From: JBIQLO01 sp044464175
GTDB taxonomy: Bacteria > Planctomycetota > Phycisphaerae > Tepidisphaerales > Tepidisphaeraceae
Assembly: GCA_044464175.1 (NCBI GenBank)
Contig: JBIQLO010000214.1
Span: 1-6,515, forward strand
Direction of reading: 5' to 3'
DNA length: 6,515 nucleotides
Part shown: piece after piece, positions 1 through 4,552 of the stretch
Layout of the letters: every line of letters starts with the position of its first letter
How positions within the stretch are numbered: the stretch's first letter is position 1
Notes under the pieces: generated by a model
What the model was told of the DNA's origin: nothing
What the model saw: the letters and a program-made list of their open reading frames with translations, nothing else
Databases searched by the model: none
Translations under genes and position numbers: made by a program

Positions 1-3
1 CCC

Positions 4-99
4 AAACGAACCAAACCCAATACCCCGCTGGCGCTATCAAAAACGCGGTTTTTACTCCCGCCGCCACTACGACAAATTACGAAACGAACCGAACCCAAT
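4..99. repeat. Diverged 18-bp direct repeat pair upstream of the S1 gene
   Basis: AAACGAACCAAACCCAAT at 4-21 recurs as AAACGAACCGAACCCAAT at 82-99, a 17/18 match with a 78-nt offset. Both copies lie in A/C-rich non-coding DNA. The first copy lies almost at the left window edge, so more copies could exist outside the window. On the minus strand the copies read as G/T-rich boxes. Function is unknown. They could be remnants of a tandem duplication, a local intergenic repeat or regulator binding sites. The match is seen directly and any role is inference. Confidence 0.5.
39..53. terminator. Small A/T-flanked hairpin, possible weak terminator
   Basis: AAAAAC (39-44) and GTTTTT (48-53) are inverted repeats around a GCG loop. 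Each strand ends in a run of five T, so the element could end transcription from either side, for instance of a gene left of the window. The stem is only 6 bp and mostly A-T, so it would be a weak intrinsic terminator. Confidence 0.22.
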
Positions 100-141
100 C
101 CTCAAACGCCACGCCCGAATCCCATCCCCCGACACCGCCTC

Positions 142-170
142 TTCGTTTTTCCCCCCGCCCATGCTACGAT
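142..170 (+). promoter_or_regulatory. Candidate promoter of the S1 gene
   Basis: TACGAT at 165-170 matches the -10 consensus TATAAT at four of six positions. TTCGTT at 142-147 lies 17 nt upstream and is a poor -35. Transcription would start near 177 and leave a leader of about 20 nt before the ATG at 196. The site and the base run after it (ending TTCC) resemble the candidate ferritin promoter at the same spacing, which gives modest extra support. Confidence 0.3.
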
Positions 171-195
171 TCCCTGTCTTTGACGGATTAAACCG

Positions 196-1686
196 ATGGC
201 CAAAAATCGATCCCAACCGCAGTACAAAGAAACCTTCCGCCCCAACGCCGACGTCGATCTGGACCGCCAGATTGACAGCGCCCTGGAGGGCCTCTCCCTG
301 GACGACCTCTACGAACAGCCGGCCAGGAGCGCCCCGGAAACCACCCCCGCCCCCGGCGGCAAATCCACACGCCGCGGCCGCATCCTCCGCGTGGAAAAGG
401 AAGACATCTTCGTCGATTTCGGCGGAAAATCCCTCGGCGTCATCTCCCACCTCCAGTTCCTGGACAAGGAAGAGCCTAAAGTCGGGCAGGAAATCGAATT
501 CATCGTCGATCGCTACGACCCGGCCGAAGGCCTGCTGCTCCTCTCCCTCCCCGGCGTCGCCGCCAAAAACGTCTCCTGGGACAACCTCGAAGTCGGCCAG
601 GTCGTCGAAGGCGCCATCACCGGCTCCAACAAAGGCGGCCTGGAGATGGAGGTCAAGGGCATCCGAGGCTTCATCCCCGCCGGCCAGGTGGACATCTACC
701 ACGTGCCGGAACTGGCCGATTTCGTCGGCCAGCGCGTCACCGCCGAAGTCACCCAGGTCGATCGCGCTTCCCGCAACCTGATCCTCTCCCGCCGCAACGT
801 CCTGGAGCGCGAAAAAGAAGAGGCTAAAAAGAAGTTGATGGCCGAACTGGCCGAAGGCCAGACCCGCCGCGGCACCGTCCGCAATGTGATGGATTTCGGG
901 GCCTTCGTCGACCTGGGCGGCATGGACGGCCTGCTGCACGTCTCGGAAATGACCTGGCGGCGCGGCCGCCAGAATGCCGCCGAATTCGTCAAGGTCGGCG
1001 ATGTGCTGGATGTCAAAATTCTCAAGATCGACCCCGACACCGGCAAGCTCTCCCTGAGCCTCAAACAGGCCATCGGCACCGACCCCTGGGCCGACGCCGC
1101 CACCAAATACGCCCCCGGCATGACCGTCACCGGCCGCGTCACCAAGGTGGAGTCCTTCGGCGCGTTCATCGAGGTGGAGGAAGGCGTGGAAGGACTCCTC
1201 CCCGTGGCCGAAATGAGCTACCAGCGCATCCGCCACCCCTCCGATCTGGTCAAGGAGGGAGACACCCTCAAGCTCGTCGTCCTCTCCATGGAGCCGGCCA
1301 ACCGCCGCATCAGCTTCAGCCTCAAACAGGCCGGCCCCGACCCCTGGTCCACCGTCGAGGAACGCTACACCCGCGAAATGGTCGTCCCCGGCGCCGTCAC
1401 ACGCCTGACCGACTTCGGCGCGTTCATCGAACTGGAGCCGGGCCTGGAAGGATTGGCGCACATTTCCGAACTCTCCTCCCGCCACGTCAACCGCCCCGAC
1501 GAGGTAGTGCAGGTCGGGCAGGAGGTCCGCGCCCGCATCCTCGACATCGACAAGGACAACCGCCGTCTGGCCCTCTCCCTGAAGGATGTCCCCGCCGCCG
1601 ACGCCCCCGCGGAGACCGCCCCGAAAAAGAAGCGCAACATCCAGCTGCGCGGCGGCCTGGATTTCGAGCTGAGCAAAAACAAATAA
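196..1686 (+). CDS. rpsA: Five-domain S1 RNA-binding protein, probable 30S ribosomal protein S1
   Basis: The 496-residue protein carries five S1 (OB-fold) domains at about residues 59-118, 134-199, 222-290, 309-377 and 395-463. Domains 3-5 have the classic RNA-binding core (DFGAFVDL, SFGAFIEV, DFGAFIEL, then GLLHVSE-like and LSLK motifs). Domain 2 ends in LILSRRNV, as in the ribosome-binding second domain of S1, and a charged helix (about 201-220) links it to domain 3. DPW motifs follow domains 3 and 4, as between repeats of true S1. In bacteria S1 binds mRNA on the small subunit and helps initiate translation of transcripts with weak Shine-Dalgarno sites. Escherichia coli S1 has six domains and about 557 residues, so this is a shorter form lacking domain 6. 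It ends in a basic, Ala/Pro-rich tail. ATG 196 has only a GGA at 185-187 upstream. The protein family is certain; its identity as the sole ribosomal S1 rather than a paralogue is inference. Confidence 0.9.
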   Translation: MAKNRSQPQYKETFRPNADVDLDRQIDSALEGLSLDDLYEQPARSAPETTPAPGGKSTRRGRILRVEKEDIFVDFGGKSLGVISHLQFLDKEEPKVGQEIEFIVDRYDPAEGLLLLSLPGVAAKNVSWDNLEVGQVVEGAITGSNKGGLEMEVKGIRGFIPAGQVDIYHVPELADFVGQRVTAEVTQVDRASRNLILSRRNVLEREKEEAKKKLMAELAEGQTRRGTVRNVMDFGAFVDLGGMDGLLHVSEMTWRRGRQNAAEFVKVGDVLDVKILKIDPDTGKLSLSLKQAIGTDPWADAATKYAPGMTVTGRVTKVESFGAFIEVEEGVEGLLPVAEMSYQRIRHPSDLVKEGDTLKLVVLSMEPANRRISFSLKQAGPDPWSTVEERYTREMVVPGAVTRLTDFGAFIELEPGLEGLAHISELSSRHVNRPDEVVQVGQEVRARILDIDKDNRRLALSLKDVPAADAPAETAPKKKRNIQLRGGLDFELSKNK

Positions 1687-1690
1687 TCCT

Positions 1691-1716
1691 GCAGGCGGGG
1701 TCGTTGACCCCGCTGC
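1691..1716 (+). terminator. GC-rich hairpin just after the S1 stop
   Basis: GCGGGGTC (1695-1702) and GACCCCGC (1706-1713) form a perfect 8-bp stem with a GTT loop. GCA (1691-1693) and TGC (1714-1716) extend it if G1694 is bulged. It starts four bases after the TAA stop of the S1 gene, where a 3'-end hairpin is expected. There is no T run directly behind it, so it is either a non-canonical terminator or a stabilising 3' hairpin. Confidence 0.4.
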
Positions 1717-1751
1717 GGCCTCAACGGGACCGCCCATCAACCTTTTCCCCG

Positions 1752-1781
1752 TTGACGCCCTTTTCCAGCCCGCTGTAGGTT
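1752..1781 (+). promoter_or_regulatory. Candidate promoter of the ferritin-like gene
   Basis: TTGACG at 1752-1757 matches the -35 consensus at five of six positions. TAGGTT at 1776-1781, 18 nt downstream, is a weak -10 (three of six). Transcription would begin near 1788 and give a leader of about 45 nt that includes the hairpin at 1793-1811. The -35 makes separate transcription from the S1 gene plausible. No clear Fur- or OxyR-type box is recognisable. Confidence 0.4.
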
Positions 1782-1792
1782 CCATCTGGCAA

Positions 1793-1811
1793 GGGAGGCA
1801 TCCCGCCTCCC
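1793..1811 (+). promoter_or_regulatory. Leader hairpin upstream of the ferritin-like gene
   Basis: GGGAGGC (1793-1799) and GCCTCCC (1805-1811) are perfect inverted repeats around a 5-nt loop. They lie close to the predicted transcription start and 11 nt before the Shine-Dalgarno. The hairpin could protect the 5' end of the mRNA or be an operator-like dyad or a REP-like intergenic repeat. The pairing is seen in the sequence; the role is inference. Confidence 0.4.
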
Positions 1812-1822
1812 GCACACAAACC

Positions 1823-1828
1823 AGAGGA
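1823..1828 (+). promoter_or_regulatory. Ribosome binding site of the ferritin-like gene
   Basis: AGAGGA lies five bases before the ATG at 1834. It is the best Shine-Dalgarno of the three complete genes and fixes the start of the ferritin-like gene. Confidence 0.7.
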
Positions 1829-1833
1829 ACCTT

Positions 1834-2313
1834 ATGCCCAACAAACATTCCGACGACCCGGACATCAACATCACCCGCCAGCAGCTCATCGACAACCTGA
1901 ATGAGGACCTGGCCCGCGAATACCAGGCCATCATCGCCTATGTCGTTTACAGCCAGGTAATTAAAGGCGCCCAATACATGGACATCGCCGCCGAGCTGGA
2001 AAAGCACGCGGCCGAAGAGCTGGGCCACGCCCTGAAAATTGCCAAGCAGATCGACTACCTCGGCGGTCAGCCCGGCGTCGCCCCCAAACCCGTCAAGACC
2101 TCCGACAAGGCTCTGGACATGCTCAAATTCGACCTGGACAACGAGCGCGAAACGGTCAAGAACTACCGCCAGCGCATCCGCCAGGCCGAGGCCTTGGGCG
2201 AATTCGCCCTCAGCGAAGTGCTGCGCCAGATCATCGCCCAGGAACAGGAGCACGAAATCGACCTGGCCACCGCCCTGGACATCGACGTGCCCCCAATCAA
2301 AGGCGGGAAATAA
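1834..2313 (+). CDS. Bacterioferritin-like diiron protein lacking the haem-ligand Met
   Basis: The 159-residue protein is close in length to Escherichia coli bacterioferritin (158) and fits the ferritin-like four-helix bundle. Aligned by eye to that protein, the six ferroxidase-site ligands are all present: Glu29, Glu62, His65, Glu104, Glu137 and His140, in EKHAAEELGH and AQEQEHE contexts. Tyr36 matches the conserved Tyr25. The residue at the haem-ligand position (Met52 in E. coli) is Leu63, so haem binding at the dimer interface is unlikely. Expected role: cytoplasmic oxidation of Fe(II) with O2 or peroxide and iron storage or detoxification, possibly as a 24-mer, though assembly cannot be read from sequence. 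There is no signal peptide. The start is set by a good Shine-Dalgarno. The gene faces the heparinase-like gene with a 15-nt gap. A Dps-like or other diiron ferritin-like role is possible, so no symbol is given. Confidence 0.87.
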   Translation: MPNKHSDDPDINITRQQLIDNLNEDLAREYQAIIAYVVYSQVIKGAQYMDIAAELEKHAAEELGHALKIAKQIDYLGGQPGVAPKPVKTSDKALDMLKFDLDNERETVKNYRQRIRQAEALGEFALSEVLRQIIAQEQEHEIDLATALDIDVPPIKGGK

Positions 2314-2328
2314 ACCCTGCGGCCGGAA

Positions 2329-4335
2329 TCAAAGTTCCAGCGCCATGTGCCGGTCCCATACCCGGATTTCCAGTGCTGCCTCCCGCAGTTGAATGGCCGG
2401 CATGCTCGCCGGCGTCGAGCCGACGGCCAGAACAAAGCAGCGCCACACCCGCTCCCCCCGCGTGCTCCAGCGCGTCCAGCGGGCGGGAGTCTTCTCGGCG
2501 TAATTGGGGGACCAGAACATCGGATCATCGCGCATTCTCAGCGCCCCGCCCGAATCCCATGCGGCCAGGGCCACCTGCGGACCGGTGGACAACGCCAGCC
2601 GAAAGCCGCCGTCGGCCGGGCGCATCGGCGCCTCGGCCGGCCAGAGCCATGAACTGGTCCACTGGTGCGGGGCCGACCCCTCCATCCGATCGCAAACCAC
2701 CAGGAAGGGCTGGTCCGGCCCGACCGGCATCCAAAGCCGACGCGTCACCCGCGCCCGGGAATCGTCCACAAACCCGCTGAATTGGCTTTCGATTCGCACC
2801 ACCCCATCCGCCGATTCATGCACGATCTCCCCCAGCCGCGGGTCGCCGGGAAGGGCAATTTGATAAAAGCTCGGGCGGTCGATGCCGGTGCCCTCCTCAG
2901 CACGGCAGGGCTGGTCCTCAATCACCACCGTGTTGTGCGCTTCGGGACTGACGGCCCACCGACGGGCCGGCGTCTGCCCGTAAATCCATCGCCCGGGATC
3001 GACGATCACCGGCCTACCCAGGGCTTCATAATGGATCGTCAGATTGGCCCGGTGCGAATGCCCCGCCGCCGTCGGGCCGTTGTCCAGCACCAGCATCTGG
3101 TTCCCATCCGGATGCCGCGCCACCGCCACGCCGGCGCGTTCAAACACCCGCACCGGCGGGGGCGAAACCGCCTGACCGCTCGGCCAGAGAGTTCCATCCG
3201 TGATCCATAAGCTCCAATAGGTCGGCCGAACCTCGTGCGTGAAGCGCTCCTCCGGGAACAGGCCCCGCAGCAGCGCCAGCCCCGATTCCCACCCGCGGGT
3301 GCGATCTGAGTCGGACTGCGGCACGCTCATGCCATCCGGCGTCACCAGCGCATCGGCATAATGGCCCATCTTGCGCAGCCGCTCTTCATACGCCGGGGCA
3401 AAGGGCTCGCCGTTCAGCCGCCCCAGGTGGCAGCTCGCACCGTACCAGCGGATGCAGCCGATGTGATAGCTGACGCTCTTTTCCCATTGCACCCCATCCT
3501 CGAAAACCGCGCGATCCAGCGAGCTTTCCAGGATGTTCCGGGCCGCATGCTTCCAGGGCGTCATTGCCGGAATTTCCGGCAGCGCCATCGCCCAGTGATA
3601 GACCGCCTCATACTGCATGCTGGTGAAATTGTGCTCGTGCCGCTTGACGCCCCGCCCCGCCACCAGATCGAACAAGCGCAGGCAGCGCGCCAGCAGCACG
3701 CAGCAGCGATCCCCCGTCATCGATTCGGCAAAGAGGCTCAGCCAGAACGCCCACCAGAAATTCATCAGGCGGATGAATCCGTCGAGTTCCGCATATGGCG
3801 GGGCCATTCCCACCGGCCCGATGGCGTGAATCCCCGCCATCTGCGCTTCGGTCGGATCGGGAACCACGCGGTCATAAAAATCCCACCAGTCCATCAGGGC
3901 GTTGAAGTAGCGGGGATCTTGCTCCTCCCAGTAAATGCGCCCCAGCGACGCCAGTGTCCGCAGCCGGTTCAGGCCGTGCAGCGCCTCGGGGTCCTCATGC
4001 TCGAACCGGGTGAAATTGAACGTGCTGCGGTCGATTTGGGCGAAGCGGTCGCAATAGGGGTTGGACGCCGCATAGAGCCGCCCGGCCACTCCTTCCTCAG
4101 CGATGCGTCTCTCCCAGTCGGCCTCGGCCGGATCATGCTCGCGGGCCAGTTGGGCGATGCGCCCCAGCCGCTCGGGCGAAAAAGGAAGTTTCGGCGCCGA
4201 GCGTCGCCGAAGGTGGCTCAACAATTCATCCGCAAACCGTCCCGCCTCCCACCGCCGCACCAGCCGGCGGTCCAGACGGTCTTTGAGCAATTCAACGGAC
4301 GCGGCCAGTTCCTGCGAGGTCATGGGCGAAATCAT
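2329..4335 (-). CDS. Heparinase II/III-type polysaccharide lyase-like protein
   Basis: About 668 residues from ATG 4335. The N-terminal half is Trp/Tyr-rich and helical, as in the (alpha/alpha) toroid of heparinase II/III, PL15 and PL17 lyases. The C-terminal half carries the family beta-sandwich signature: GHSHRAN (about 425-431), IVDPGRWIYG (about 444-453) and EAHNTVV (about 465-471). Candidate active-site residues by analogy with heparinase II are His235 or Asn236, Tyr290 in SVSYH and His426. Candidate metal ligands are His428, Asp446 and His467. The His235-Tyr290 spacing of 55 equals that of His202-Tyr257 in heparinase II. Such enzymes cleave uronic-acid-containing glycans by beta-elimination; the substrate cannot be told. 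GHSHRAN differs from the common GHGHAD, with Asn at or near the usual Asp. No signal peptide is visible, which suggests cytoplasmic action on imported oligosaccharides. Start uncertain: ATG 4335 has AGG four bases upstream, ATG 4323 has nothing, and the frame stays open to a TTG at 4362. Confidence 0.85.
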   Translation of the reverse strand: MISPMTSQELAASVELLKDRLDRRLVRRWEAGRFADELLSHLRRRSAPKLPFSPERLGRIAQLAREHDPAEADWERRIAEEGVAGRLYAASNPYCDRFAQIDRSTFNFTRFEHEDPEALHGLNRLRTLASLGRIYWEEQDPRYFNALMDWWDFYDRVVPDPTEAQMAGIHAIGPVGMAPPYAELDGFIRLMNFWWAFWLSLFAESMTGDRCCVLLARCLRLFDLVAGRGVKRHEHNFTSMQYEAVYHWAMALPEIPAMTPWKHAARNILESSLDRAVFEDGVQWEKSVSYHIGCIRWYGASCHLGRLNGEPFAPAYEERLRKMGHYADALVTPDGMSVPQSDSDRTRGWESGLALLRGLFPEERFTHEVRPTYWSLWITDGTLWPSGQAVSPPPVRVFERAGVAVARHPDGNQMLVLDNGPTAAGHSHRANLTIHYEALGRPVIVDPGRWIYGQTPARRWAVSPEAHNTVVIEDQPCRAEEGTGIDRPSFYQIALPGDPRLGEIVHESADGVVRIESQFSGFVDDSRARVTRRLWMPVGPDQPFLVVCDRMEGSAPHQWTSSWLWPAEAPMRPADGGFRLALSTGPQVALAAWDSGGALRMRDDPMFWSPNYAEKTPARWTRWSTRGERVWRCFVLAVGSTPASMPAIQLREAALEIRVWDRHMALEL

Positions 4336-4368
4336 ACGGCCTGGCGCTGCCCAATTGAACAAGCGACC

Positions 4369-4391
4369 GAGCCGCGAGCGTGAGCGAGCGG
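4369..4391 (+). repeat. Short intergenic repeat, copy 1
   Basis: The element begins GAGCCGCG and ends AGCGG, with GCGAGCG at 4374-4380 and again at 4384-4390 separated by TGA. It shares both ends and part of the centre with the two copies at 4465-4486 and 4508-4529. It lies just upstream of the heparinase-like gene. That argues against the TTG at 4362 as the true start, because the repeat would then sit where the ribosome binding site belongs. Confidence 0.55.
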
Positions 4392-4464
4392 GACGCTGCC
4401 TGGGAATGTATCTTGGAGCGTTGTGTGTGCTCGTGTAGCCCCCGCATGCATCCAGCGCGAAAAG

Positions 4465-4486
4465 GAGCCGCGCACGAAGTAAGCGG
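4465..4486 (+). repeat. Short intergenic repeat, copy 2
   Basis: The copy starts GAGCCGCGCACG and ends AAGCGG. It is the exact reverse complement of copy 3. It shares GAGCCGCG and the terminal AGCGG with copy 1, and its centre is diverged and one base shorter. Confidence 0.65.
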
Positions 4487-4507
4487 TTTGCGACAATGGC
4501 GCCATTC

Positions 4508-4529
4508 CCGCTTACTTCGTGCGCGGCTC
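4508..4529 (-). repeat. Short intergenic repeat, copy 3, inverted
   Basis: This is a perfect inverted match to copy 2 over 22 bp. The head-to-head arrangement with a short spacer is typical of paired REP elements. No transposase (RAYT) gene is in the window. Confidence 0.65.
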
Positions 4530-4552
4530 TATGCGAGTCAAACCGCCGGGCA

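Larger units (their letters stand above)
4460..4529 (-). terminator. Long hairpin built from repeat copies 2 and 3, probable terminator of the RND gene
   Basis: Positions 4465-4486 and 4508-4529 are perfect 22-bp inverted repeats, each beginning GAGCCGCGCACG and ending AAGCGG in its own orientation. The 21-nt loop contains the 12-bp palindrome AATGGCGCCATT (4495-4506), offset from the hairpin centre. Read on the minus strand, the structure begins 23 nt after the TGA of the RND gene. The second arm is followed by CTTTTCG (TTTT opposite 4460-4463). A stable stem followed by a short T run fits an intrinsic terminator, although the T run is short and the loop long. It could equally be a REP-type mobile repeat pair that happens to end transcription. 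Confidence 0.6.

Noticed and set aside
112..125. A 14-nt match (CGCCCGAATCCCAT) to positions 2547-2560 inside the heparinase-like gene
   Set aside because: One such match is not surprising by chance in a biased 6.5-kb sequence. The flanks do not match, and one copy is inside a coding region.
161..781. An alternative plus-strand frame beginning at ATG 161
   Set aside because: Its translation is Ser/Pro/Thr-rich without domain features and overlaps the S1 gene, whose frame carries five clear S1 domains.
67..2253. A 728-codon open frame on the minus strand spanning the S1 gene and most of the ferritin-like gene
   Set aside because: It lies antisense to two genes with clear domain matches. Its translation is a low-complexity Gly/Ala/Asp/Phe-rich run typical of frames opened by high-GC codon bias, and it runs through the intergenic region without any family motif.
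2314..2328. A bidirectional terminator between the convergent ferritin-like and heparinase-like genes
   Set aside because: The 15-nt gap contains no convincing inverted repeat and no T run on either strand. Termination must use another mechanism or lie inside the opposing gene.
3361..4383. A 340-codon plus-strand open frame within the heparinase-like gene
   Set aside because: It is antisense to a gene with convincing motifs. The translation is Pro/Arg/His-rich with no recognisable domain, as expected from codon bias.
4392..4459. A promoter for the heparinase-like gene on the minus strand
   Set aside because: A TACATT-like -10 can be found at about 4405-4410, but no acceptable -35 is at the right distance, so it is not listed as a feature.
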